Assembly: GCF_014269185.2 (NCBI RefSeq) | Contig: NZ_JABWRZ020000001.1 | Span: 3,559,001 to 3,623,000 of the forward strand | Origin: Pseudomonas oryzicola | GTDB lineage: Bacteria; Pseudomonadota; Gammaproteobacteria; Pseudomonadales; Pseudomonadaceae | DNA: 64,000 nucleotides | Direction of reading: 5' to 3' | Shown: piece after piece, positions 28,529-37,860 of the stretch | How the letters are laid out: each line of letters starts with the position of its first letter | How positions within the stretch are numbered: the stretch's first letter is position 1 | Translations under genes and position numbers: made by a program | Notes under the pieces: generated by a model | The model's database searches: none | What the model saw: the letters and a program-made list of their open reading frames with translations, nothing else | Told to the model about the DNA's origin: nothing

Positions 28529-28556
28529 CCCTGCGGGAGCGGGTTTGCCCGCAGGG
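28529..28556. repeat. REP-type hairpin (GCGGGAGCGGGTTTGCCCGC core)
   Basis: A perfect 9-bp stem (CCCTGCGGG/CCCGCAGGG) around AGCGGGTTTG, the motif of repeats scattered widely in P. putida genomes. It lies between convergent stops and may also serve as transcript end. Confidence 0.7.
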
Positions 28557-28561
28557 TTCCT

Positions 28562-29143
28562 CTACCCTTTCCAGACTTGCGCCTCGGTCCAGCCTAATTC
28601 GGCAAAATCGCCGGCCCGCAAGCCAGCCTCCTCCTCGCAGAAAAACTCGTCCAGCTGCGGTGGCCAGATTGCCGTGTCGCTGAGCATCGCGTGCACCTGC
28701 CCACGGTGATGCACCTGGTGCTGAAACAGATGTGCCAGCAGGCGCAAGCGTTGTTCGCGCTGCACCCGGTCGGGCCGCACAATGTTCACATAGCGCCCCA
28801 GCTCATCATCTCGCAAGCTACGGCAATAGCTGATCAGCCGATGATCGGCCTGGGCCTGCTCGGCCTGCAGGTCGGTACAGGTGGCAAACGGCTGCTCCGG
28901 CTCGAAAAAGCGCTCGCCATCGGCGCCAGGCAATTCCCCACGCTGCTCGCACTCGAGCATGTGCAGGTAGAACCAGTCCACCGTCAGCAGGTGGTTGAGG
29001 GTGGCCTTGATCGACGGGAAAAAGCTGCAGCGCGGGGCGACGAATTCGTCCTGGGTCAGTTGCAGGCAAGCCTTGTACAAGCGGTGGTTGGCCCAGCCAT
29101 TGTTGTAGGCCTGGGTCAGCAGATAATGCGACAACGGCTCCAT
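28562..29143 (-). CDS. DinB-like protein
   Basis: Encodes 193 residues of the DinB/YfiT-like helical-bundle superfamily. The histidines expected for a metal site are visible in LNHLLTVDWFYLH (about 46-58) and in the C-terminal FQHQVHHRGQVHAML. Such proteins are thought to be metal-dependent thiol transferases or hydrolases, but the physiological reaction of this subgroup is not known. The ATG at 29143 has AAGGAG upstream, and longer in-frame starts lack one. zapE lies directly upstream on the same strand, 14 bp away. Confidence 0.85.
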   Translation of the reverse strand: MEPLSHYLLTQAYNNGWANHRLYKACLQLTQDEFVAPRCSFFPSIKATLNHLLTVDWFYLHMLECEQRGELPGADGERFFEPEQPFATCTDLQAEQAQADHRLISYCRSLRDDELGRYVNIVRPDRVQREQRLRLLAHLFQHQVHHRGQVHAMLSDTAIWPPQLDEFFCEEEAGLRAGDFAELGWTEAQVWKG

Positions 29144-29157
29144 GGCTACACTCCTTT

Positions 29158-30264
29158 TCAGGCGAAGCGTTGCAGTTGCATCTCCCGTAGCCGGCTCAGG
29201 GTTCGTTGGTACGGGAACGCCAGATACCCTTGAGTGTAGAGGGCCTCCAGCGGCACCTGTGCCTCCAGGTACAACGCCACCCGGCGGTCGTAGCATTCGT
29301 CGACCAGGGCAATGAAGCGGCGCACCGCATCGTCCTTGGGTGACAGCGCCGGCAGTTCGCGCTCGCCCGCCACCACCCGCCGCGCGCCGTCCTCGGTGCC
29401 GCGGGCAATGCGCCCGGCCCGCTGCTCACCGCCCAGCGCCGGAATGCCCGATACAAGGATGGCCGGGAAACGGTCGCACAGGGCCATGAACTCCATGGCC
29501 GCGAGCGGTTGTTCGCACAGGTCGGTGAAGCGGCACCAGATGGCCTGCTCGCTGCGCCGCACCACCTGCACCTGCCTGGCACCGAGGGGCAACGGCTGAT
29601 CGTGGCCCGCATCGCTCGGGCTGAGTTGGCGGAACACTTCAGCCAACTGGCTGGCCTGCCCTGCCTGCGCCACCCAGTAACGCTGGCGGGCGGCACCGGG
29701 GTGCAGGCGATGGTCCTGCTCACCGGCAACCGGCAGTACCTGCATGTGCCGCTGGATGGCGGCGATGGCTGGCAGGAAACGCTCACGGTTGAAGCCGTCG
29801 TGATACAGCTGTTCGGGTGGCTGGTTGGAGGTGGCGACGATGACCACGCCCTGGTCGAACAGCACCTGGAACAGGCGACCGAGGATGATCGCGTCACCGA
29901 TGTCGTTGACGAACAGCTCGTCGAAACACAGCACGCGGATCTGCCCGGCCAGCTCCCGGGCCAGCACCAGCAGTGGGTCGGCGGTGCCGTTGAGCTGAAA
30001 CAGCCGTTGGTGGACCCAGGCCATGAAATGGTGGAAATGCTGACGCCGACTGGCGGCCTGCAGGCACCGGTGGAACTGGTCCATCAACCAGGTCTTGCCA
30101 CGGCCGACCGGGCCCCAGAGGTAGATGCCGTGGCTGGCACGGCCTTGTTCGACAGCCTGGAAGCAGGCCTGCAAAGCCTCGACGGCGCGAGCCTGGGCGG
30201 GGTCAGCGACATAGCCCTGGGTGGTCAGGGCCTGCTGGTAGAGGGATTGAGGGTCGATAGCCAT
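29158..30264 (-). CDS. zapE: Cell division protein ZapE (AFG1-like ATPase)
   Basis: Encodes 368 residues. It has a Walker A (GPVGRGKT, 51-58), a Walker B (VLCFDELFVND, with D115 and E116) and the conserved VATSNQPPEQLYHDGFNR stretch of AFG1/ZapE ATPases. ZapE acts on the FtsZ ring during constriction under stress. The chosen ATG at 30264 avoids a three-residue extension. A second, shorter Pseudomonas zapE is common elsewhere in the genome, so this may be one of two paralogues; this cannot be checked here. Confidence 0.88.
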   Translation of the reverse strand: MAIDPQSLYQQALTTQGYVADPAQARAVEALQACFQAVEQGRASHGIYLWGPVGRGKTWLMDQFHRCLQAASRRQHFHHFMAWVHQRLFQLNGTADPLLVLARELAGQIRVLCFDELFVNDIGDAIILGRLFQVLFDQGVVIVATSNQPPEQLYHDGFNRERFLPAIAAIQRHMQVLPVAGEQDHRLHPGAARQRYWVAQAGQASQLAEVFRQLSPSDAGHDQPLPLGARQVQVVRRSEQAIWCRFTDLCEQPLAAMEFMALCDRFPAILVSGIPALGGEQRAGRIARGTEDGARRVVAGERELPALSPKDDAVRRFIALVDECYDRRVALYLEAQVPLEALYTQGYLAFPYQRTLSRLREMQLQRFA

Positions 30265-30305
30265 GCGCGGCATTCTACCCGACGGGCGCTCCTACAGGGG
30301 CCGCG

Positions 30306-31457
30306 TCAGCTGCCGTCGCCCAGCCCGACTTTCAGCAGCGCACCGTCCTTGGCATCAGTCAGTACATACAGGTACCCGTCCGGCCCCATCCTCACATCGC
30401 GGATACGCACCTTCAGCTCACCCAGCAATCGCTCCTCATGCACCACCTTGTCGCCATTCAGCTGCAAGCGGATCAGCTCCTGGCTGGCCAACGCACCAAT
30501 GAACAGGTTGTGGTCCCACGCCTTGAACTTCGGGTTGTCATAGAATGCCATGCCGCTGACACCCGGCGACTGCTCCCAGACATGGTGCGGGTCGACCATC
30601 CCGTCCACATGCTTGCCCTCGGCCTCGGGAACAGGCAGCAGCGAGTAGTTGATGCCATGGGTCGCGACCGGCCAGCCATAGTTCTTGCCAGGCTTGGGGA
30701 TGTTGATCTCGTCGCCGCCACGTGGGCCGTGCTCGTGGATCCAGAGCTTGCCGGTCCAGGGATTGAGCGCGGCGCCTTGCGGGTTGCGATGGCCATACGA
30801 CCAGATCTCCGGCCGCACATTGTCCCGGCCAACGAAGGGGTTGTCCCTGGGTACCTCACCGTCTGGCAGGATGCGCACGATCTTGCCTTGCAACTTGTCC
30901 AGGTCCTGGGCGGTGGGGCGCTGGTTGTTCTCGCCAAGGGCAATGAACAGGTAGCCTGCGCGGTCGAACACCAGGCGCGAGCCGAAGTGGTTGCCGACCG
31001 ACAGCTTGGGCTGCTGGCGGAAGATCACGCTGAAATTCTCCAGCCGGGCACGGTCCGTGGACAACTGGCCACGGCCCACTGCGGTACCAGCCTTGCCATC
31101 ACTGCCTTCCTCGGCATAAGACAGGTAAACGGTGCGGTCCTTGGCGAAATCCGGTGACAGCACCACATCCAGCAGGCCGCCCTGGCCCTCGGCCCAGACC
31201 TTGGGCACGCCGCTGATCGGTGGGCCGACCTTGCCTTCGGCGTTGACCAGCCGCAGGTTGCCGGCACGCTCGGTGACCAGCATGTCCTTGCCCCCCGGCA
31301 GAAACGCCAAGGCCCACGGGTGGCGCAGGCCATCGGCTACGGTATTGACGGTCAAGCTGCCTTCTTCACTGCGAAACTGTCGTTCGGCCGCCGCCTGCGC
31401 CAACAACGGCAGCAGTGCGGCGGCAGTGACGGTGACAAGCCAGGATGCTTGGCGCAT
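30306..31457 (-). CDS. Periplasmic PQQ-dependent soluble aldose sugar dehydrogenase
   Basis: Encodes 383 residues with a Sec signal peptide (MRQASWLVTVTAAALLPLLAQA). The mature part is a six-bladed beta-propeller of the soluble glucose dehydrogenase/YliI type. Visible motifs include LRHPWALAFLPGGKDMLVTE, GNHFGSRLVFDR, GHRNPQGAALNPWTG and EHGPRGGDEINIPKPGKNYG, which hold PQQ- and calcium-binding positions. It would oxidise aldose sugars in the periplasm with PQQ as cofactor. The substrate is not deducible. A small secreted protein gene lies 24 bp upstream on the same strand. Confidence 0.9.
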   Translation of the reverse strand: MRQASWLVTVTAAALLPLLAQAAAERQFRSEEGSLTVNTVADGLRHPWALAFLPGGKDMLVTERAGNLRLVNAEGKVGPPISGVPKVWAEGQGGLLDVVLSPDFAKDRTVYLSYAEEGSDGKAGTAVGRGQLSTDRARLENFSVIFRQQPKLSVGNHFGSRLVFDRAGYLFIALGENNQRPTAQDLDKLQGKIVRILPDGEVPRDNPFVGRDNVRPEIWSYGHRNPQGAALNPWTGKLWIHEHGPRGGDEINIPKPGKNYGWPVATHGINYSLLPVPEAEGKHVDGMVDPHHVWEQSPGVSGMAFYDNPKFKAWDHNLFIGALASQELIRLQLNGDKVVHEERLLGELKVRIRDVRMGPDGYLYVLTDAKDGALLKVGLGDGS

Positions 31458-31481
31458 GCAGGATTCCTTTGCGTACTTGGC

Positions 31482-31796
31482 TCACGGCGCGCGCGGGTTG
31501 TCGCGAGGCGGCCGGGTGGGCTCCAGGTTCGGGGTTTGTTGCTGGCGACGCAGATTGTCGCCGTTGCCAATGCCATGATTATCCAGTGTGGGTGTGCGCA
31601 GGTACGGCGCGGTGGACGGGCCGCGCTGCGGCGGCGTGGCCGGCATGCTGCCCTGGCGACTGTTGGGGTTGGCGCGCTGGATCGGGCTGTTGTAGGGGTT
31701 GTCGCTGGCGGCGATTTGTACAGATGACCCGGCAGCGGCGAGCGCGGGCAGAGACAGCGCCAAGCCGAATGCCAGGATGGGCAACGTCGGGGCCAT
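31482..31796 (-). CDS. Small secreted proline-rich hypothetical protein
   Basis: Encodes 104 residues. A signal peptide (MAPTLPILAFGLALSLPALAA) is followed by a low-complexity, proline-, asparagine- and arginine-rich tail (NPYNSPIQRANPNSRQGSM, then PTRPPRDNPRAP at the end), likely disordered. The start at 31796 has AGGAGG a few bases upstream. The 24-bp gap to the sugar dehydrogenase suggests an operon, so it may serve that periplasmic enzyme, but no family is recognised. Confidence 0.7.
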   Translation of the reverse strand: MAPTLPILAFGLALSLPALAAAGSSVQIAASDNPYNSPIQRANPNSRQGSMPATPPQRGPSTAPYLRTPTLDNHGIGNGDNLRRQQQTPNLEPTRPPRDNPRAP

Positions 31797-31984
31797 GCTT
31801 CACCTCCTGTACGAAAATGCCGCGGCTGATGGGTTTGATAGCCTACGGCGCGAAGGGTTCGCGGCAAAAGCGTGAATGCGGGCAGAGATGATTCCTGATA
31901 TTTCAACATGGGCTTCGGGGGCCGCTTCGCAGCCCTTCGCGACACCAGGCCGCTCTGCAGGGGAAGCGTTCTCCCCGGCCCTGA

Positions 31985-32959
31985 CTACTGCTCCTTCACC
32001 TTGTGCCGCGCCGCATACAGGCACAACATCTCCATCGCCAGGGTCGCCCCCGCCAGCGCGGTGATATCGGCGTGGTCATAGGCCGGTGCCACCTCCACCA
32101 GGTCCATGCCCACCAGGTTGATACCGCGCAACCCACCGAGAATTTCCAGCGCCTGCAACGTGCTAAGCCCGCCGCACACCGGCGTGCCGGTACCGGGCGC
32201 GTAGGCCGGGTCGAGGCAGTCGATATCGAAGGTCAGGTACACCGGCCGTTCACCCACCCGCTGGCGAATCGCCGCAATCACCGCCTCGGTGCCCTGGCGG
32301 TGCACCTGGCGGGCATCGAGTATGGCAAAGCCCTGGCTGTCGTCATTGGTGGTGCGCAGGCCGATCTGCACCGAACAGGCCGGGTCCACCAGGCCTTCGC
32401 GGGCGGCATGCCAGAACATCGTGCCGTGGTCGATGCGCTTGCACACTGACTCACCGTGTTCGTCCGGCCAGGTATCGCTGTGCGCATCGAAGTGGATCAG
32501 CGCCAGCGGGCCGTGGCGCCGGGCGTGGGCCTTGAGCAGCGGGTAGCTGATGAAATGGTCGCCGCCCAGGGTGAGCATGGCGCAGCCCGCCTCCAGGATA
32601 TGCGCCGCATGGGCCTCGATGCTGTCCGGTACCGATTGCGGCGTGCCGCTGTCGAAGGCGCAATCGCCGTAATCGATCACCGCCAGGTGGTCGAACGGGT
32701 CGAACGCCCACGGCCAGTGGCGGGCCCAGGCCTGCTGCACCGAGGCGGCGCGGATCGCCCGCGGGCCGAAGCGCGCGCCAGGGCGGTTGCTGGTAGCCGT
32801 ATCGAACGGCACCCCGCTGACCACCACATCGACGCCACGCAAGTCGCGGCTGTAGCGGCGGCGGGAAAAACTGGTGATACCGGCGTAGGTACTTTCCGCG
32901 GCGGTGCCGTACAGGCTGTCGCGGGTCATGGCCTGGTCATTGCTTGCAGCGTGCTCCAC
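31985..32959 (-). CDS. speB: Agmatinase / ureohydrolase-family enzyme
   Basis: Encodes 324 residues of the arginase/agmatinase family, which hydrolyse guanidino compounds to urea and an amine. All manganese-binding motifs are present: LGGDHFISYP, LIHFDAHSDTW and TFDIDCLDPAYAPG. The GTG start at 32959 is supported by CAGGAG seven bases upstream; an internal ATG ten codons later lacks one. A polyamine-type ABC binding-protein gene lies 25 bp upstream on the same strand, and a LysR gene diverges. Agmatine to putrescine is likely, but guanidinobutyrate or another guanidino substrate is possible. Confidence 0.85.
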   Translation of the reverse strand: MEHAASNDQAMTRDSLYGTAAESTYAGITSFSRRRYSRDLRGVDVVVSGVPFDTATSNRPGARFGPRAIRAASVQQAWARHWPWAFDPFDHLAVIDYGDCAFDSGTPQSVPDSIEAHAAHILEAGCAMLTLGGDHFISYPLLKAHARRHGPLALIHFDAHSDTWPDEHGESVCKRIDHGTMFWHAAREGLVDPACSVQIGLRTTNDDSQGFAILDARQVHRQGTEAVIAAIRQRVGERPVYLTFDIDCLDPAYAPGTGTPVCGGLSTLQALEILGGLRGINLVGMDLVEVAPAYDHADITALAGATLAMEMLCLYAARHKVKEQ

Positions 32960-32984
32960 GGTCGGGCTCCTGTGTCGAGATGGG

Positions 32985-34064
32985 TTACTGGCGGCTGCGG
33001 AAGGCGGTCCACAGGCGGTTGCGCTGGCGCAGGTCGGCCAGGGCCATGCTGCGGTCGGCATACAGCCGCTGGCGCACCGCCTGCGGCGGGTAGATGTCCG
33101 GGTCATTGCGCACGGCTTCGTCCACCAGCGGCGTGGCTGCCTGGTTGGCGTTGGCGAAGAACAGCGTATTGGTCAGCGCGGCGACCGACTCGGGCTTGAG
33201 CATGAAGGCAATGAACGCCCGCGCCGCTTCGGGGTGCGGGGCGTCCCTGGGGATGACCAGGTTGTCCTGCCAGACCAGCGTCCCCTCGCGGGGGATGCGG
33301 TAAATCAGCTCGAACGGCTTGCCGGCGCGGCGCGCCTGGTCAGCGGCCATCGCGGCATCGCCGTTGTAGGTCAACGCCAGGCACACGCTGCCGTTCGCCA
33401 GGTCGCTGATCTGCCGGCCATTGGCGACGTAGCTGATCGAAGGCTGCAATTGGCTCAACAGCTGTTGCGCCGCAGCCAGGTCGCCCTTGCTCTGGCTGTA
33501 TGGGTCCTTGCCCAGGTAGTTCAGGGCGACGCCGATCACTTCCTGCGGCGAGTCAGGCATGGCGATGCCACAGTCCTTGAGGCGGCTGGCGTACTCGGGC
33601 TTGAACAACAGGTCGAGGCTGTCCAGCGGCACATCGCCCAGGCGCTGGCGCACCGCTTCGACATTCACCCCCAGGCCCAGAGTGCCCCAGGTGTAGGGCA
33701 CGGCATGGCGGTTGCCGGGGTCGGCCTCGGCGAGCTTGGCCAGCAGGTCCGGGTCGAGGTTGGCATAGCCGGGCATGGCCTGGGCGTCGAGCGGCTGCAG
33801 GGCATTGGCCTTCAGCGCCCGGGCCAGTACGGTGGAAGACGGCACCACCACGTCATAGCCACTGCCACCGGTCAGCAGCTTGGTTTCCAGCACTTCGGTG
33901 GTGTCGAAGGTGTCGTAGCGCACCTGGTAGCCGGTTTCCTGCTCGAAGCGCTGCAGTGTCTGCGGGGCGACATAGTCGGCCCAGCTGTAGAGATTGACGA
34001 CCTTTTCCTCGGCCTGCAGCGGCAAGGCCAGAAGCAGAGACAGCAAGCACAACGAGCGACGCAT
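32985..34064 (-). CDS. Polyamine ABC transporter periplasmic binding protein (PotF/SpuD family)
   Basis: Encodes 359 residues with a signal peptide (MRRSLCLLSLLLALPLQAEE). Typical PotD/PotF features follow: VVNLYSWADYVAPQTLQRFE, YDVVVPSSTVLARALKANA and AVPYTWGTLGLGVN. These proteins deliver putrescine, spermidine or related amines to an ABC importer, but no permease or ATPase gene is nearby. The ATG at 34064 has GAGG eight bases upstream, and the GTG at 34073 lies inside that ribosome site. Linked to the agmatinase-family gene, so agmatine is a candidate ligand (inference). Confidence 0.88.
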   Translation of the reverse strand: MRRSLCLLSLLLALPLQAEEKVVNLYSWADYVAPQTLQRFEQETGYQVRYDTFDTTEVLETKLLTGGSGYDVVVPSSTVLARALKANALQPLDAQAMPGYANLDPDLLAKLAEADPGNRHAVPYTWGTLGLGVNVEAVRQRLGDVPLDSLDLLFKPEYASRLKDCGIAMPDSPQEVIGVALNYLGKDPYSQSKGDLAAAQQLLSQLQPSISYVANGRQISDLANGSVCLALTYNGDAAMAADQARRAGKPFELIYRIPREGTLVWQDNLVIPRDAPHPEAARAFIAFMLKPESVAALTNTLFFANANQAATPLVDEAVRNDPDIYPPQAVRQRLYADRSMALADLRQRNRLWTAFRSRQ

Positions 34065-34166
34065 GGCAGGCACCTCGACAAGTGGGTGGATGCCGCGAGC
34101 ATGCCAGCCGGGTTACATTGCAGGAATGGTAAGTTTGCAAAGCTGACATTCCTCAGGAGCAATGTA

Positions 34167-35057
34167 ATGCTCGGACAACTGCACGACCCCGACCTGCACC
34201 TGCTGCGGCTGTTCGTCACTGTAGTCGAGGCCGGTGGCTTCAGCGCCGCCCAGGGGGTGCTGGGCCTCAGCCAGCCCACCATCAGCCAGCGCATGGCGCA
34301 GCTGGAAACGCGCTTGGGCTACCGCCTGTGCAGCCGTGGCAAGGGCGGTTTTGCCCTGACCGAAAAAGGCGCGTTGCTGCTGGACGCAACGCGTGACCTG
34401 CTGCTGGACATCGAGCGCTTCCGCCAGCAGGCCAATGGAGTGGCCGGGCGACTATTGGGGACGGTTCGGGTTGGTATGGCGGAGAACCAGGACAAGGCGG
34501 TGAGCATGCGGCTTGCAGCGGCCATCGCGGCGTTTCGCCGGCGCGCCGAGGCCGTGCAGCTGGAGCTGATCAGCGCGCCGCCGGCGGAGCTGGAGCGACT
34601 GTTGCTGGAGCAGCGGCTGGACTATGCCATCAGCTATTTCTCCGGCAACCAGGCGGCGTTCGATTACCAGCCGCTGTTCGACGAGCGGCAGCGGCTGTAT
34701 TGCGGTAAGGGGCATGTGCTGTTCGGCATCACCAACGTGGCGCGCGAGCGCTTGCTGGAGATGGACCAGGTGCGTCATCCGTACCGGCTTCTGACAGGCG
34801 GCGAGCCGTTCCAGAGCCGGCGCAGCATGGCAGTGGCAGAACAGATCGAGAGCGTGCTGACGTTTGTCCTGTCGGGGCGGCATATCGGTTACCTGCCCCG
34901 TCATTACGCACAGACCTGGGAGGCCGAGGGGGTGTTATGGGCGTTGAATCCGGGGCTGGATTTCGTCGTGCCGTTTACCTTGGCCCGGCATCGGGCGCAG
35001 GGGGTTGGCGAGGCACAGCAGGCATTTGCACAGGATTTGCTGGCGGCGTTTGCCTGA
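34167..35057 (+). CDS. LysR-family regulator
   Basis: Encodes 296 residues. The N-terminal winged HTH is clear (LFVTVVEAGGFSAAQGVLGL, then SQPTISQRMAQLETRLG). The ATG at 34167 has AGGAG seven bases upstream. It diverges from the binding protein/agmatinase-family pair with 102 bp between starts, so it probably controls them in response to their substrate. An ATG at 34162 is followed directly by TAA and is not the start. Confidence 0.87.
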   Translation: MLGQLHDPDLHLLRLFVTVVEAGGFSAAQGVLGLSQPTISQRMAQLETRLGYRLCSRGKGGFALTEKGALLLDATRDLLLDIERFRQQANGVAGRLLGTVRVGMAENQDKAVSMRLAAAIAAFRRRAEAVQLELISAPPAELERLLLEQRLDYAISYFSGNQAAFDYQPLFDERQRLYCGKGHVLFGITNVARERLLEMDQVRHPYRLLTGGEPFQSRRSMAVAEQIESVLTFVLSGRHIGYLPRHYAQTWEAEGVLWALNPGLDFVVPFTLARHRAQGVGEAQQAFAQDLLAAFA

Positions 35058-35086
35058 ACCGGCCACATCGCGGGCTTACCCACAGG

Positions 35087-35205
35087 TACGGCAGCTGGCG
35101 CGGCATCTGCAGAAGCGGCTTCAGCCGTGATCACCGGCGCAGCCGGTGCCATCCACCGCATCGCCTGCATCGCGGATAAATCCGCTCCTGCCAGGGGCAA
35201 TTCCA
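35087..35205. repeat. REP-type repeat, single copy of the family found in tandem at 42.1 kb
   Basis: The segment carries the same modules as the 99-bp tandem array at 42055-42330: GCGGCTTCAGCCG, an ACCGGCGCAGCCGGTGCCA hairpin and CGCGGATAAATCCGCTCCT. It lies between two convergent genes. Such intergenic palindromic modules are abundant in P. putida genomes. Confidence 0.7.
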
Positions 35206-35219
35206 CCCTGGGACCAGGG

Positions 35220-37655
35220 TCAGTAAGCCATGCTCCAGGTCAGGGTGTAGGTGCGCCCGCGCCCCTGGTAGTCATACAGGTACGCCGGCCCGTAGGTCGG
35301 CGAATAGAACAGCGTCGCGCGCTGCCCCCAGACCGTGCTGTACTGCTTGTCCAGCAAGTTCTGGATGCCAGCACTGAAGGTGCCGAAGCCGGTGTCCTGG
35401 CTACCCAGCAGGTCGAAGGTGGTGTAGCCGTCGATCTCGTGGTCGGCATCGTCCTTCAGGCTGAACGCATGATTGGCCTGCAACCGCGCCGTGCGCCCAT
35501 CACCCTTCCAGCCGATGAACGCGGTGGCCTTGGACAGCGAGGCATAGCGGGCATCTCGCTTGATCCAGTCACCATCGGCATCCTCTTGCTCGGAACGGGT
35601 AAGGTGCAAGGTGCCGCCGGTTTCCCAGCTGCTCAGGAAGTGGCGGGTCAGCGCGCCTTCGAAACCGAAGTCACGGCTCTTCTGCTCTTCCACATCGATG
35701 GTCAGGGTTTGCGAATCGACATTGATGATCTTGTCCGACCAGATGTAGTACAGCGCCGCCTGGGCGTCCCAGTCCAGGTCGGCATAGCGCCAGCCCAGTT
35801 CCACCTGGCGGCTCTTGATGCCGGCCAGCGGGTTGTCGGCGACACTCAGGCCGGGTTTGCCGTAGTACTTGGCCGGGTCCGGCAGGTCGAAGCCTTCCCC
35901 GTAGTTGGTCCACAGCTGATGACCGTTCTTGAAGTCGTAGATGGCCCCGACGTTGAACAGATTGACCTGGTAATCATTGCTGCCACCCGCCACCCCCTTG
36001 AAGTCGCTGACGTCCACGTCCATCTGCTGGCGCCGGGCGCCGCCGGACAGGGTCAGGTTGTCACTGGCATGCCAGTCCAGCTGGGCGTACACCGATACGC
36101 CGTCGACCTGGTAGCTGGGGTAGCGCGCGGCCTTGCTGTCCTTGTCCAGCTCCAGGCCCCCCGACTCGGAGGAAGTCTGGGCATTGAAGGTAGTCTGCTG
36201 GGCATTGAAACGCTCATGGTCCAGATCGACACCATACGTCAGTTTCAGCGTGTCCCACTGCTTGGCGAACAGGCCCTTGAGGCTGCTGACCTCGATGTTC
36301 TGCTGCGAGGCGGCGAAGTACACCCCGCGCGAGCCGGTGGGTGTGGCGCGGTTGTAGTACGGGAACGGATAGAAGTTGTCGTCCTCCTTGCGATACGAGG
36401 CCTGCAGGTAGAAATCCTGGCCCAGAACCTCGGTGTGGTGGTAGTTGGCGTTGAGCAGCAGGCGCCGGGTCCGCGGCTCCAGGCCCGACGAGTAGCCGCT
36501 GCGCAGTTCGGCGTCCTCCAGGTCGGATGGGGCGTTGTAGTTCAGGTTGGGGAAGTAGATACCGGTGCTGCCATGGTTACCCGAGTCGTAGTACTGGGCC
36601 AGCAGGTCGAGGCTCTGCTGGTCGTTCAACTGCAGCCCGAGGGTACCGAGCACGTCGACAGTGCGGTTGTACTGCAGGTCGGTCTGGGTGTTGTCGATGA
36701 AGATCTGCTCGCCAGCGCCGTCGTAAAAGGCTTCGTTCTGCTCGCCGGAGATACCCAGCCGGGCGTTGACCCGCTCGTTGCCGCCGCTGATCGACTGGGC
36801 GAAGCGGGTGGCCAGGTCGTCGCTATTGTTGAAGCCGCTGCTGGCACCGAGCTGGGTCTCGAAGCGTGCCGGGCCCGGCTCCCCCTTCTTGGTCACGATG
36901 TTGATGATGCCGCCAGTGGCGCCGCCACCGTAGATCGCGCTGGCGCCGGACAACACTTCGACCCGCTCGACGTTGAACGGCGAAATGCTGTCGAACTGGC
37001 GCGACAGGCCGCGCGAGCTGTTCTGGCTGACCCCGTCGATCATCACCAGTACGTTGCGCCCGCGCATGTTCTGGCCATAGTTGGTGCGCCCTTCTGGCGC
37101 CAGGTCAAGGCCTGGCACCAGTTTGCCGATGGCTTCCTTCAGGCTGACGCCGCTGTCGATCTGCTCGCGCAGCTGCTGCTGGTCGACCACCCATACGGTA
37201 CCGGGGATTTCACTGATCGCGGTACTGGTGCGCGAGGCCACGCTGACTTCGATCGGTTTGAGGTTGACGGCCTGCGGTGCGCTTTCGGCCTTGTGCAGGG
37301 TGACCGTACGGGCATCGCTGAAGTGCCAGCGCATGCCGCTGCCAGCCAGCAGCAATTGCAGGGCCTGCTCGATGCTGTAGCTACCCTGCATGGCCGGGCT
37401 GGCCTGGCCGGCGACGTCGCTGGTGGTATACAGCAGGTGCAAATCGGCCTGGTCGGCGAAGGTGGTCAGGGCCTGATCCAAAGGTTGGGCTGGCAGGTCC
37501 AGCCGGACCTGGCGCGCCTGGACCTGGGCCTGGTCGGCAGCAGTCGCGGCGCCAGCCTGCAGCGGGCCGAGCAGCATGGCCAGGGCGCTGCAGGAGATCA
37601 GGGCATGGTGAAGAGGAACGCGGCGGCGGAACAAGGGCTTGAGCATCAGAGGCAC
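35220..37655 (-). CDS. iutA: TonB-dependent ferric-siderophore receptor with signalling domain (IutA)
   Basis: Encodes about 811 residues. A signal peptide and an N-terminal STN signalling domain (LDLPAQPLDQALTTFADQAD) precede the plug (IYGGGATGGIINIVTKKG) and a beta-barrel ending in an aromatic residue (YTLTWSMAY). It imports a ferric siderophore across the outer membrane using TonB, and the STN domain transmits occupancy to a sigma/anti-sigma pair. I choose the GTG at 37655, which has GGAAG seven bases upstream; the ATG at 37646 is the alternative. The adjacent sigma/anti-sigma hybrid matches the P. putida Iut system, which responds to aerobactin. No siderophore biosynthesis genes are nearby, so it would use siderophores made by others. 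Confidence 0.85.
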   Translation of the reverse strand: MPLMLKPLFRRRVPLHHALISCSALAMLLGPLQAGAATAADQAQVQARQVRLDLPAQPLDQALTTFADQADLHLLYTTSDVAGQASPAMQGSYSIEQALQLLLAGSGMRWHFSDARTVTLHKAESAPQAVNLKPIEVSVASRTSTAISEIPGTVWVVDQQQLREQIDSGVSLKEAIGKLVPGLDLAPEGRTNYGQNMRGRNVLVMIDGVSQNSSRGLSRQFDSISPFNVERVEVLSGASAIYGGGATGGIINIVTKKGEPGPARFETQLGASSGFNNSDDLATRFAQSISGGNERVNARLGISGEQNEAFYDGAGEQIFIDNTQTDLQYNRTVDVLGTLGLQLNDQQSLDLLAQYYDSGNHGSTGIYFPNLNYNAPSDLEDAELRSGYSSGLEPRTRRLLLNANYHHTEVLGQDFYLQASYRKEDDNFYPFPYYNRATPTGSRGVYFAASQQNIEVSSLKGLFAKQWDTLKLTYGVDLDHERFNAQQTTFNAQTSSESGGLELDKDSKAARYPSYQVDGVSVYAQLDWHASDNLTLSGGARRQQMDVDVSDFKGVAGGSNDYQVNLFNVGAIYDFKNGHQLWTNYGEGFDLPDPAKYYGKPGLSVADNPLAGIKSRQVELGWRYADLDWDAQAALYYIWSDKIINVDSQTLTIDVEEQKSRDFGFEGALTRHFLSSWETGGTLHLTRSEQEDADGDWIKRDARYASLSKATAFIGWKGDGRTARLQANHAFSLKDDADHEIDGYTTFDLLGSQDTGFGTFSAGIQNLLDKQYSTVWGQRATLFYSPTYGPAYLYDYQGRGRTYTLTWSMAY

Positions 37656-37743
37656 GGATGAGCTTCCAGACAAGTCGTAAATGAGAATGAGTTGCTGATC
37701 AGTCCCCCTACGACGATCTGGCTTGCCGGAACTTGCAGTGGCA

Positions 37744-37762
37744 AATGAAAAAAATTTTCATT
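37744..37762. promoter_or_regulatory. Fur-box-like 19-bp palindrome upstream of iutA
   Basis: Two 8-bp arms (AATGAAAA/TTTTCATT) separated by AAA lie 89 bp before the iutA start. The best register (starting 37741) gives about 13 of 19 matches to the Fur consensus. A second, weaker match lies at 37677-37695, just before the iutA start. Confidence 0.5.
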
Positions 37763-37860
37763 CTGCCTGGGTCAACCTCTTCGCGGGTAAGCCCACAGGT
37801 GTGGAAGGCTATCGAGCCCCTGCAGGAGCAGCTTCAGCCGCAAAAAACCGCTATAGCGGC